Below, in pieces: positions 28,049 through 36,181 of a stretch of 64,000 bases of DNA. Source of the stretch: Geodermatophilus sp. YIM 151500 (GTDB lineage Bacteria; Actinomycetota; Actinomycetes; Mycobacteriales; Geodermatophilaceae); assembly GCF_025716945.1 (NCBI RefSeq), contig NZ_JAOVZT010000002.1:110171-174170 (forward strand), read 5' to 3'. The position numbers and the translations under genes are program-made. Each line of letters starts with the position of its first letter. Positions within the stretch are counted from its first letter, which is position 1. Under the pieces are notes generated by a model. That model was not told where the DNA came from and searched no databases. It worked only from the letters and a program-made list of their open reading frames with translations.

Positions 28049-28930
28049 GTGACCCGACCCGGCCCCGCGCGCTCGCGCCTGCCGCGTCCCCTGCTGCCGA
28101 CCTCCCGCCCGCTCGCCGCCCTGGCGCTGCTCGTGCTGGCGCTCCTCGCCTCGGGAACGGCCTGCCGCTCCGGCGCGGAGGACGCCGCGCCGGCTTCCGC
28201 GCCGGTGGCCGGCCGGGCACCGGACGGATCGGCGGCGCCCGCCCCGACCGACGGCGCGACGGCGACCCCGCCGTCCGGTGGGGCGGCGTCGTCCGCTCCG
28301 GGCGGTGCCGGGGGCGATCCCGGCACCGAGGGCGATCCCGGCACCGAGGGCGATGCCGCCTCCGGCAGCGCCGCGGCCGGCCGGACGGTCGGCGGCACGC
28401 GGTTCGCCGTGGTCGGCGACTCGATCTCCGCGGGGCTGCTCCCGCTGGACGGCGCGGACGTGCAGAGCCCGGGGTCCTGGATCCCCGCCGCCGTCGACCA
28501 CGCCGGGCTGACCTTCGTGGGCGGCTGGGCGGTGCCCGGTGCCACGACCGAGCAGATGCGCGCGGGCGCCGGGGCCCTCGACGCCGACGTGCTGGTGGTC
28601 CTGGCCGGGACGAACGACGTCGGTTCGGGCGTGCCGTGGACGACGACCGAGGCCAACCTGCGCGCGGTCGTGGCGACGGCCGGTGTGCCCGACGTGCTGC
28701 TGGCCACCGTTCCGCCGTACGACGCGTTCGCGGGTTCCACGCAGGAGCTGAACGACCGGCTCGAGCAGCTGGCCCGGGCCGAGGGCTGGGCCTTCGTCGA
28801 CCCGTGGGGTGACCTCGGCCAGGACGGGAGCTGGATCCCGGGCACCAGCGACGACGGCGCCCACCCGACCGACGAGGTCGCCGCCCTCGTCGGTGCCCGC
28901 CTCGCCGCCGCGGTCGCCGCCAGCGGCTGA
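28049..28930 (+). CDS. Secreted SGNH/GDSL hydrolase
   Basis: A 293-residue exported esterase-like protein. A basic N-terminus and hydrophobic segment (about 20-38) form a signal; the following GTACRS lacks a Leu/Val at -3, so lipidation is doubtful. A Pro/Ala/Thr-rich linker (about 42-115) contains a GDPGTE repeat. The catalytic domain has VVGDSISAG (nucleophile Ser), AGTNDV and DGAHPT (Asp-x-x-His). It likely acts on ester groups of surface glycans with the upstream acyltransferase. GAGGAG lies 10 bases before the GTG. Confidence 0.87.
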   Translation: MTRPGPARSRLPRPLLPTSRPLAALALLVLALLASGTACRSGAEDAAPASAPVAGRAPDGSAAPAPTDGATATPPSGGAASSAPGGAGGDPGTEGDPGTEGDAASGSAAAGRTVGGTRFAVVGDSISAGLLPLDGADVQSPGSWIPAAVDHAGLTFVGGWAVPGATTEQMRAGAGALDADVLVVLAGTNDVGSGVPWTTTEANLRAVVATAGVPDVLLATVPPYDAFAGSTQELNDRLEQLARAEGWAFVDPWGDLGQDGSWIPGTSDDGAHPTDEVAALVGARLAAAVAASG

Positions 28931-28950
28931 GCCCCGGCTGCCGGCTCGCC

Positions 28951-28956
28951 TAGGCT
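28951..28956 (+). promoter_or_regulatory. -10 box (TAGGCT) for the DUF6541 gene
   Basis: TAGGCT predicts a start near 28963 and a leader of about 45-60 bases, depending on which GTG begins the downstream gene. Confidence 0.4.
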
Positions 28957-29006
28957 GGTGCCTCGCGCCCCGCCTGCCCGGCGGACGTCCCGACAGACCT
29001 CGAACG

Positions 29007-31094
29007 GTGGCTCCTCCCGACGTGCTCCTGACCCTCACCGCCGCGGTGCTGCTCCTGTTCGTGCCGGGCTCGCTCGTCGGAATCGCCGTCGGTCTGCGGG
29101 GCTGGGTGGCCGCGGCGGCCGCGCCGCTGCTGACCTGCGCCGCCGTGCTGGTCGCCATCGTCGTGACGGGCCTGCTGGGCGTCCGGTGGTCACCGGTGGC
29201 CCTCGCGGCGGTGACGGTGGTGCTGGCGGTCGCCGCTCGGGCGCTGGCGCACCGGGCCACCGTGCGCCGGGCCCCGGCGGGCCGGACGGACGGCCGGCGC
29301 GGGAGGCATTCCCCGGCGGCCGGAGCCCCCGACGCCCGAGTCCAGCGCGCCGGGGCCCCCGACGCCCGAGTCCAGCGCGCCGGGGCCCCCGATGCCGAGG
29401 ACGCCCGGACGGCGCACACGTGGTCGCTGCTCGCGGTGCTGGGCACCCTGACCGGCGCGGTCGTCGGCTTCCTCACGATCGTCGGCGGCACCGACGGGCT
29501 CGCCGCGCCCAACCAGGGCTTCGACGCCCTCTTCCACGTCAACATGGTGGAGACGATCACCCGCTCCGGCGAGGCCGGTCCGGGCGTGGCGAGCGCCATC
29601 AACGGCTACGCCGAGGGCGTCTCGGTGTACCCGGACGCCTTCCACGCGCTCGCGTCGCTCGTCGCGCAGATCGGCGCCGGCACGCTGCCCGCCATCAACG
29701 GGCTGATGGCCTGCCTCCCGCTCGTCGGCGGGGTCGGCCTGGTGGCGCTGCTGCGTTCGCTCGGCCTGGTGCGGGAGGCCGCGGTCGCGCCGGTCGTCCT
29801 GGCCGCCACCTCCGGCTATCCGGTCGACCTGGTCTGGCGCGGGCCGATCTGGGTCTTCGTCTTCGGCATCACCCTGGTGCCGGCGTTCCTGGTGCTCCTG
29901 CGGTGGAGCCTGGGGGAGCGGACGCCTGCGGCCGTCGCCGTCGTGGGCCTGGCTGCCGCCGGGCTGGCGCTGGTGCACCCGAGCGCGGCGCTGGCGGCGG
30001 GCGTCTTCGCCGCCTGCCTGGTGCTGCCCCGGTGGCTGCCGGACCGCCGGCGGGTCCGCCTCGATCTCGCGGTGCTGGCGCCGGCCGCCGTGCTGGCCGG
30101 CCTGCTGGCGCTCCCGCTCATCGGGAAGGCCGTGCTCGCCGCGGAGGGCGGCACGGTCGTCGACTGGCCGGTGGCCCAGTCGGTGGGCGAGGCCGTCGGC
30201 GAGCTCCTGCTCTACAACTACGAGAACGAGTACCCGCAGACCTGGCTGGCCGTGCCGGCGCTGGCCGGGCTGGTGCTGGGCTGGCGGCAGGCCGCGCTGC
30301 GCTGGTGGTATACGGCCACCGGGATCTTCTTCGTCCTCTGCGTGCTCGCGGCGGCGTTCGACGGGCCGCTGGTGCAGGCGCTGACCGCCCCGTGGTGGAA
30401 CGACCGGTACCGCTTCGAGGGCCTGGTGTTCCTCGGTCTGGCGGTTTCCGCCGCCGTGGGGCTGGTCGCCGCGGGACGGGGCATCGGGGGGCTGCTCCGC
30501 GCCGGCGTCGACCGGTGGGACGGGCGCGCCGGCCGCCCGGAGGCCTTCCGCGTGGTCGGGACGGTGCTCGCCGTCGTCGTGCTCGGCGTGCTCAGCGGCG
30601 GGTACTACGTCGAGGAGAACCGCGAGCAGCTGGCCACCGCCTACGGACCCGACGTCGGCGGCTCGGTCGGCCCCGCCGACCGGCGCGCCTTCGAGGAGCT
30701 CGCCGAGCTGGCCGGCGACGGCCCGGTGCTCAACGACCCCAACGACGGCTCGGCCTGGATGTGGGCGCTGGCCGGCGTCCGCCCCGTCTTCGGCCAGGCG
30801 CTGACCTTCCCGGTCAAGCCGCCGCTCCCGGAGGAGCGCCAGCTGCTCGTCGACGAGCTGAACTGCCTGGACTCCGACGAGGACGTGCGCCGGGCGATCG
30901 AGGAGCTCGGCGTCCGGTACGTGTACCAGTCGAACGCCACGATCATCGCCGGGCCGACGCCCAGCGTGGGCTTCCGCGACCTCGACGGGGTCGACTCCCT
31001 GCGGCCGGTGTTCGAGTACCGGGGCGCCGCGATCTACGAGATCGACCCGGTGCCGCTGCAGGAGCGACCCGACCCGGTGTGCCGGGTCGGCTGA
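29007..31094 (+). CDS. DUF6541-type polytopic membrane protein, probable glycosyltransferase relative
   Basis: A 695-residue protein (690 if the GTG at 29022 is used; GGTGG at 29006-29010 could serve that start). About 12 membrane helices resemble GT-C layouts: QGFDALFHVNMVETI and SVYPDAFHALASLVAQIG in the first large loop, LVHPSAALAAGVF, then LYNYENEYPQTW and APWWNDRYRFEG. The C-terminal 170 residues form a soluble domain with DPNDGSAWMWALAGV. I associate these features with DUF6541, of unknown function. A cytosolic loop holds a 10-residue repeat (AGAPDARVQR) encoded by 30-bp DNA units. It ends nine bases from the convergent TIGR03089 gene. Confidence 0.7.
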   Translation: MAPPDVLLTLTAAVLLLFVPGSLVGIAVGLRGWVAAAAAPLLTCAAVLVAIVVTGLLGVRWSPVALAAVTVVLAVAARALAHRATVRRAPAGRTDGRRGRHSPAAGAPDARVQRAGAPDARVQRAGAPDAEDARTAHTWSLLAVLGTLTGAVVGFLTIVGGTDGLAAPNQGFDALFHVNMVETITRSGEAGPGVASAINGYAEGVSVYPDAFHALASLVAQIGAGTLPAINGLMACLPLVGGVGLVALLRSLGLVREAAVAPVVLAATSGYPVDLVWRGPIWVFVFGITLVPAFLVLLRWSLGERTPAAVAVVGLAAAGLALVHPSAALAAGVFAACLVLPRWLPDRRRVRLDLAVLAPAAVLAGLLALPLIGKAVLAAEGGTVVDWPVAQSVGEAVGELLLYNYENEYPQTWLAVPALAGLVLGWRQAALRWWYTATGIFFVLCVLAAAFDGPLVQALTAPWWNDRYRFEGLVFLGLAVSAAVGLVAAGRGIGGLLRAGVDRWDGRAGRPEAFRVVGTVLAVVVLGVLSGGYYVEENREQLATAYGPDVGGSVGPADRRAFEELAELAGDGPVLNDPNDGSAWMWALAGVRPVFGQALTFPVKPPLPEERQLLVDELNCLDSDEDVRRAIEELGVRYVYQSNATIIAGPTPSVGFRDLDGVDSLRPVFEYRGAAIYEIDPVPLQERPDPVCRVG
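29321..29395. repeat. 30-bp tandem repeat inside the DUF6541 gene
   Basis: Two and a half units of 30 bp (29321-29350, 29351-29380, partial 29381-29395) with one base difference between the full copies. They encode AGAPDARVQR repeated in a loop between helices. The unit is a multiple of three, so changes keep the frame. Confidence 0.8.
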
Positions 31095-31103
31095 ACCCGG
31101 TCG

Positions 31104-31916
31104 TCAGCCGGACCGGCCCAGCTCCCGGACGCCGTCCAGCCGGGTGCCGAACGTGGCGGTGACCCGCTCCTCGGCGGCGCGCCCCGCCAGCCTGGCCGGG
31201 TCGGCGGAGCGGCACAGCACCAGCGAGGCGCCGGCCGACAGCGGCGCCAGCAGCCAGGCGACCGGACCCGCCTCGGCGGCGACCCGCTCGTCGACGAGCA
31301 CCCGGTCGCCGGCGGCCAGGCCGAGGCGGCCCGCCAGCTCCGCGGCGGCCTCGGCCAGACCGCCGAGGGTGAGCTCGAGCCCGCCCAGGACGAGCCCCGG
31401 CGCCTCCGGGTCCGGCGGCTGCCACGGCACGAACACGTCGCCGTGCCCGCGGACCTCGAGGGCGAAGTCGCGCGCCGGGCCCGCGTAGCCGGTCATGCCG
31501 AGCCCGAGGGGGTGCAACGACAGGCCGAGCAGCGCGTCGGGTTCCCCCTCCTCCTCCAGGGGCGCCAGCCGGTCCTGCGACGCCAGCACGACGTCGACGC
31601 CGACCAGGCCGCCGTCGTCCTCGGTCGCCGTGTCGACCACGGTGGCCCCGCAGCTCCACACCGCCAGGTACACCGCCGCGGTCTGCCAGTGCACCGGCAG
31701 CGCGAGTGCCACGGTGCTGCCACCCGTCACGTCGAACTCGTCCTGCAGCAGGTTGGCGGTCTTGGCGACCCAGTTGCCCAGCGTGGTGGTGGAGAGCTCG
31801 ACCCGCTCGCCGGACGCGTCGTCGTACTGGGTGATCAGCGGGCCGGCCGGGTCGGCGCGCAGCCGCGCGGCGAGGAGGTCGGAGGCGGTGCGTCGCGGTC
31901 GGGACACGCCGACCAT
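31104..31916 (-). CDS. TIGR03089 family protein (AMP-binding-like)
   Basis: A 270-residue protein matching the actinobacterial TIGR03089 family, which looks like a shortened acyl-CoA synthetase N-terminal domain: GPLITQYDDASGERVELS, TLGNWVAKTANLLQDE, ALALPVHWQTAAVYLAVWS and a C-terminal AGASLVLCRS. It lacks a complete adenylate-forming domain, so catalysis is unproven. By memory Rv3268 is the M. tuberculosis member, near rmlD and wbbL1. The ATG at 31916 sits six bases after ACATGT, a weak -10 match. Confidence 0.8.
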   Translation of the reverse strand: MVGVSRPRRTASDLLAARLRADPAGPLITQYDDASGERVELSTTTLGNWVAKTANLLQDEFDVTGGSTVALALPVHWQTAAVYLAVWSCGATVVDTATEDDGGLVGVDVVLASQDRLAPLEEEGEPDALLGLSLHPLGLGMTGYAGPARDFALEVRGHGDVFVPWQPPDPEAPGLVLGGLELTLGGLAEAAAELAGRLGLAAGDRVLVDERVAAEAGPVAWLLAPLSAGASLVLCRSADPARLAGRAAEERVTATFGTRLDGVRELGRSG

Positions 31917-32058
31917 TCACGCACATGTGATTCACCACGTGCCGCGGGCGGACCGAAACGGCTCGGATGGTGCATGCTCTCCTGCGCGGACGACGCCCGC
32001 CGGATTCCGGACCGGACGGGGTGCGGAACTAGTCCGGGGGGATTCTTGTGACGCGTGT

Positions 32059-32075
32059 GGTCACGGAGCGGTCAC
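32059..32075 (+). promoter_or_regulatory. GGTCAC direct repeat upstream of the amidase gene
   Basis: GGTCAC occurs at 32059-32064 and 32070-32075, one helical turn apart (11 bp). The whole 266-bp gap from 31917 holds no supported gene. Direct repeats of GTCAC-like hexamers resemble sites reported for the response regulator MtrA, which controls wall hydrolases in actinobacteria; the match is by memory. Confidence 0.3.
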
Positions 32076-32182
32076 CGATGCCGTGTCGCGATCAGAAGCG
32101 GACGGTCAACAGCCGAATACTCCGAGTGGTACGAGCCTGGCCTCCGCGGGACCGGGCATGTCGTCCGACCGGAGGAATCTTC

Positions 32183-34159
32183 GTGCGCCGCACTGCCGGG
32201 GGCTTGCTGGCCTTCCTCGTCATGACCGGGGTCGTCCTGGCCCTGCCCGTGTCCGCCGCCCCGTCGGCCGACGCCGAGCCGGTGGCCCCGTCGATCGACG
32301 AGGTGAGCCTGGGTTCGGTCGAGCAGCCCGAGGCCGAGGCGGTGGTCACCGAGGACGGCACGGTCGTCGACGCTGGGCCGGACGCGGGGGTCGCGCCCGA
32401 CTCGTCGGTCCCGCCACCGTCGACCGCCGCGCCGGCGGGGGACGGCGACGTGGCGAGCTCGGGGGACGAGGTGGCCGGCGTGCCCGCGCTGACCGTCTCC
32501 CGGCCGGACACCGCCCGCTTCTCGACCGTCGGCGTGACCTGGGCGCGGGACGAGGGCGTCACCGGCGTGACCGTCCAGCTGCGCACGAAGGACGCCCGCG
32601 GCACCTGGAGCCGGTGGACCGAGCTCGAGGCCGACGACGTCGAGATCGAGGGAGCGCCCGCGGCCGCCCCCGACGTGCGCGGCGGAACGGCCCCGTACTG
32701 GACCGACGAGGCCTACGGCGTCGAGGTCATCGTCCAGGCGGCCGACGGCTCCACCCCCCGCGACGTGCAGGTGCAGCTCATCGACCCGGGCACGAGCGAG
32801 GCCGACGCGATGCCCGGCGCCCCGTCGATCACCGACCAGGCCCACGCGGCCGACGCGCTGCCGGCCATCTACTCGCGCGCCCAGTGGGGCGCCGACGAGA
32901 GCCTCATGGGCTGGGACCACGAGTACGCGCCCAAGCTGCTGGCGGCCACGGTGCACCACACCGCCGACAGCAACAGCTACTCGTCGGACGACGTCCCGCG
33001 GATCATGCGTTCGATCTACGCCTACCACGCGGTCAGCCGCGGCTGGGGCGACATCGGCTACCACGTGATCGTCGACAAGTTCGGCCGCGCCTGGGAGGGC
33101 CGGTCGGGCGGGCTGGCCAGCACGGTGATCGGCGCCCACGCGGGCGGTTTCAACACCGGCACGTTCGGCATCTCGATGCTCGGCAACTACGACGTCGCCC
33201 AGCCGCCGCGCTCGATGATCGAGACGGTCGGGTCGGTCGTCGCGTGGAAGCTCGCGCTGCACGGGGTCGACCCGCGCGGGAAGGTGTCGCTGACTTCCAA
33301 GGGCGGCGGTACGTCGCGCTACCCGGCCGGCGAGTCGGTGACCCTCCCGACGATCTTCGGTCACCGCGACGTCGGGGCCACCGCCTGCCCGGGCCGCTAC
33401 GGCTACGGGCAGATGGGTGAGATCCGCAACCTCGCGGCTGCGCGGGCGAGCGCCTTCGCCGCCCTGATCCAGCCGCCGTCGACGATGATGCGCAACAGCC
33501 CGGGCACCGGCGCCGCCGAGTGGGAGACCAGGCGGGGCGACCGGGGCGACCAGCCCGTGGCCTGCGACTGGGACGGCACCGGCAACCAGACGGTGGGGAT
33601 CTTCCGCGCCGGCCGCTGGTTCTTGTTCGACTCGAACTCCTCCACCGCCGGGCCGAGCGCGCAGTTCGGCTTCGGCGACCCGGGTGACACGCCGATCTGC
33701 GGCGACTGGGACGGCGACGGCCGGGAGACCGTAGGCATCTGGCGCGGCGGCTGGTTCTACCTGAAGAACAGCAACACCGGCGGGGTCGCCGACGGGGCGT
33801 TCCCCTACGGCAACCGCGATGCCCAGCCGGTCGTCGGCGACTGGAACGGGGACGGCTTCGACACCGTGGCCGTGTACCAGAACGGCGCCTTCCACTGGGC
33901 CGACAGCAACCTGCAGGCGCTGGCCGTGGGTGCCTTCGGCTTCGGCGACCGCGGGGACCGCGTCGTGGTCGGCGACTGGACCGGGTCGGGCCGCGACTCC
34001 ATGGGGGTCTGGCGGCGCGGCACGTTCTTCCTGAGCACCTCGCTGGGGCGTCCCCGCGCCGACCAGGCACTGGTCTACGGCGACGCCACCGACCGGCCGA
34101 TCGTGGCCGACTGGGACGGCAACGGCACGACGACGCTCGGCGTGACCCGTGGGTACTGA
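32183..34159 (+). CDS. Secreted N-acetylmuramoyl-L-alanine amidase with C-terminal repeat array
   Basis: A 658-residue exported protein. The signal peptide spans about 1-30 (hydrophobic LLAFLVMTGVVLALPVSAA). After an acidic linker comes a PGRP/amidase-2 domain with zinc ligands His258 or His259 (VHHTADS), His394 and Cys402 (GHRDVGATACPG), cutting the lactyl-peptide bond of peptidoglycan. Residues about 445-658 are five repeats of roughly 45 residues with GDWDGDG-type loops. The GTG at 32183 follows GGAGGA by six bases. Its last 11 bases overlap the next gene, which ends in the same repeat, so the pair is probably co-expressed. Confidence 0.92.
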   Translation: MRRTAGGLLAFLVMTGVVLALPVSAAPSADAEPVAPSIDEVSLGSVEQPEAEAVVTEDGTVVDAGPDAGVAPDSSVPPPSTAAPAGDGDVASSGDEVAGVPALTVSRPDTARFSTVGVTWARDEGVTGVTVQLRTKDARGTWSRWTELEADDVEIEGAPAAAPDVRGGTAPYWTDEAYGVEVIVQAADGSTPRDVQVQLIDPGTSEADAMPGAPSITDQAHAADALPAIYSRAQWGADESLMGWDHEYAPKLLAATVHHTADSNSYSSDDVPRIMRSIYAYHAVSRGWGDIGYHVIVDKFGRAWEGRSGGLASTVIGAHAGGFNTGTFGISMLGNYDVAQPPRSMIETVGSVVAWKLALHGVDPRGKVSLTSKGGGTSRYPAGESVTLPTIFGHRDVGATACPGRYGYGQMGEIRNLAAARASAFAALIQPPSTMMRNSPGTGAAEWETRRGDRGDQPVACDWDGTGNQTVGIFRAGRWFLFDSNSSTAGPSAQFGFGDPGDTPICGDWDGDGRETVGIWRGGWFYLKNSNTGGVADGAFPYGNRDAQPVVGDWNGDGFDTVAVYQNGAFHWADSNLQALAVGAFGFGDRGDRVVVGDWTGSGRDSMGVWRRGTFFLSTSLGRPRADQALVYGDATDRPIVADWDGNGTTTLGVTRGY

Positions 34160-36083
34160 GGCGGTGCGCCGCCGGGCCCACCGCCGCGCCAGCCGCTGGG
34201 GAACCGGGGTGCTCGCCGGGGCGCTGCTCGGGGCGGCCACCCTGGTCACCGCCCCGGCGGCCTCGGCCGCGGTCACCGGCGACGTCGTCTTCGCCGGGCA
34301 CGGGTGGGGGCACGGCCGGGGGCTCGGCCAGTGGGGCGCCTACGGCTACGCGGTGAACCACGGCTGGGACTACCGGCGGATCCTGTCCCACTACTACGGC
34401 GGGACCAACCAGTCCTCGGAGCCCAACGCGCCCCTCACCGTGCACCTGACCGGCCGGGACGGCCAGGACCTCCACGTCACCTCGGCGCGCGACTTCACGG
34501 TCGGCGGCGTGGTGGTCACCGGCGGGTCCGCGGCGCGGGTGCAGGCCCAGGCCGACGGCTCCTTCGTGCTCTCCACCAGCTACGGCTGCGCCTCACCGAC
34601 GGTCTGGACGACGCGGATCCCCAGCTCCCAGGTCGTCCCCTCGGTGCGCGAGGGCGCGGGCCTCGACGCGATGCTCAGCCTCTGCGAGCCCACCGGTACG
34701 ACCCAGTACCGCGGGGATCTGTCGGTGGTCTGGTCCGGCGGCACGCAGCGCACCGTGAACACCGTCCTCATGGAGGAGTACCTGCGCGGTGTCGTGCCTC
34801 GCGAGTCGGTGCCCAGCTGGGGCGACGCCGGCGGCGGCAAGGGCCTGGAGGCGCTCAAGGCGCAGGCCGTGGCGGCCCGCTCCTACGCGTGGGCGGAGCG
34901 CCGGACGACGTACGCCCGGACCTGCGACACCACGGCCTGCCAGGTCTACCGCGGCGCGGGCGTGAACATGAAGTCGACCGAGGACCGGCGCACCGACGCC
35001 GCCGTCGCGGCGACGGCGGGGGTGGTCCTGCGCTCGGGCGGCGGCGCGATCGTGCGCACCGAGTTCAGCGCGTCGACCGGCGGCTGGACCGCGGGCGGGA
35101 CGTTCCCGCCGGTGCCCGACGAGGGTGACACCGCCTCGCCGCACCACGACTGGATCCTGCCGGTGGCGGCGCACACCATCGCCGACGCCTTCGGCGTCGG
35201 CGCCCTCAACGAGATCACGGTCACCGGGCGCAACGGGCTGGGCGCCGACGGCGGCCGGGTCACCGAGGTGCGGATCGCCGGCACGGCGAAGAGCGTGACC
35301 GTCACCGGCGCCCAGGTCCGCTCGAAGCTCGGCCTGAAGTCCGACTGGTTCAGCGTGGCGGTCTCCGCCACGGCCCCGCCACCGCCCCCGCCGCCGGTGC
35401 AGCCGGTGGTGTACCTGGCGTCCGGCAACGCCCCCGGCGCCACGGCGCAGGCGGTGCCGTTCGGGCAGACCGGCGACGTCCCGCTGCTCTGCGACTGGGA
35501 CGGTGACGGCGACGACACGCTCGGCGTCTTCCGCGGCGGCGTCTTCCACGTGACCAACGCGGCCGGCTCCGGCCGGGCCGAGGCGTCCTTCGGCTACGGC
35601 TCGCCGGGCGACCAGCCGGTCTGCGGTGACTGGGACGGCAACGGCACCGAGACGGTCGGCGTGTACCGGTCGGGCATGGTGCACCTGCGCAACAGCAACA
35701 CGCCCGGCCGGGCCGACGGCTCGTTCTGGTTCGGCGACCGCGGCGACGTGCTCGTGGCGGGCAACTGGGACGGCGACCCGTTCGACACCGTGGGCGTGTG
35801 GCGGCGGGGCGTCTTCCACCTGACCAACAGCAACCTGCGCCCGGTCGCCGACGCCGTCGTCCCCTACGGCGCGCCCGACGACCTGCCGGTGACCGGTGAC
35901 TGGGACGGCAACGGCAGCGACACGGTCGCCGTGTACCGGGGGGACCGGTTCTTCGTCCGCAACAGCAACACGATCGGTCCGGCCGACGCCGTCGTCCCGT
36001 TCGGGGCGCCGGGTGACCGGCCGCTGCGCGGCCGTCCGGCGGCCACGGGGCCGGACGTGATGGGGGTCTCCCGGGCCTACTGA
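34149..36083 (+). CDS. Secreted SpoIID/LytB-domain protein with C-terminal repeat array
   Basis: A 644-residue exported protein (or 639 from a GTG at 34164). Signal about 15-40 ending ASAA. FAGHGWGHGRGLGQWGAYGY and VNTVLMEEYLRGVVPRESVPSW mark the SpoIID/LytB domain, followed by KAQAVAARSYAWA and the STGG signature in EFSASTGGWT. SpoIID is a lytic transglycosylase for denuded glycan, made by amidases such as the one encoded upstream. A proline linker at about 413-422 leads to five 45-residue DWDGDG repeats. The start overlaps the previous gene by 11 bases, with no clear ribosome-binding site, suggesting coupled translation. Confidence 0.9.
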   Translation: MGTEAVRRRAHRRASRWGTGVLAGALLGAATLVTAPAASAAVTGDVVFAGHGWGHGRGLGQWGAYGYAVNHGWDYRRILSHYYGGTNQSSEPNAPLTVHLTGRDGQDLHVTSARDFTVGGVVVTGGSAARVQAQADGSFVLSTSYGCASPTVWTTRIPSSQVVPSVREGAGLDAMLSLCEPTGTTQYRGDLSVVWSGGTQRTVNTVLMEEYLRGVVPRESVPSWGDAGGGKGLEALKAQAVAARSYAWAERRTTYARTCDTTACQVYRGAGVNMKSTEDRRTDAAVAATAGVVLRSGGGAIVRTEFSASTGGWTAGGTFPPVPDEGDTASPHHDWILPVAAHTIADAFGVGALNEITVTGRNGLGADGGRVTEVRIAGTAKSVTVTGAQVRSKLGLKSDWFSVAVSATAPPPPPPPVQPVVYLASGNAPGATAQAVPFGQTGDVPLLCDWDGDGDDTLGVFRGGVFHVTNAAGSGRAEASFGYGSPGDQPVCGDWDGNGTETVGVYRSGMVHLRNSNTPGRADGSFWFGDRGDVLVAGNWDGDPFDTVGVWRRGVFHLTNSNLRPVADAVVPYGAPDDLPVTGDWDGNGSDTVAVYRGDRFFVRNSNTIGPADAVVPFGAPGDRPLRGRPAATGPDVMGVSRAY

Positions 36084-36095
36084 GGTTCCAGCGCA

Positions 36096-36138
36096 GCGGG
36101 GGGCGGGGGCGACCGATGAGGTCGCCGCCGCCCCCCGC
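36096..36138. terminator. Long GC hairpin after the SpoIID gene
   Basis: A 19-bp stem with one mismatch (36096-36114 with 36120-36138) closes on GATGA, 13 bases after the SpoIID stop. It would end the amidase-SpoIID transcript ahead of the wzm promoter. Confidence 0.7.
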
Positions 36139-36167
36139 GGTTGTCCGGGGTGGCGACCACCGGCGGG

Positions 36168-36173
36168 TACCGT
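36168..36173 (+). promoter_or_regulatory. -10 box (TACCGT) for wzm-wzt-glfT1
   Basis: TACCGT ends eight bases before the wzm GTG at 36182, giving a two-base leader for the three-gene operon. Confidence 0.6.
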
Positions 36174-36181
36174 TCCGTCAC

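Noticed and set aside
29007-29021. Choice of start for the DUF6541 protein: GTG 29007 or GTG 29022.
   Set aside because: Not treated as a finding. Both are plausible; the second gives an N-terminus beginning directly with the first helix. The gene call does not depend on it.
32050-32070. TGTGA and TCACG half-sites upstream of the amidase as a GlxR/CRP site.
   Set aside because: The spacer is nine bases rather than six, so the arms do not fit the CRP-family dimer spacing.
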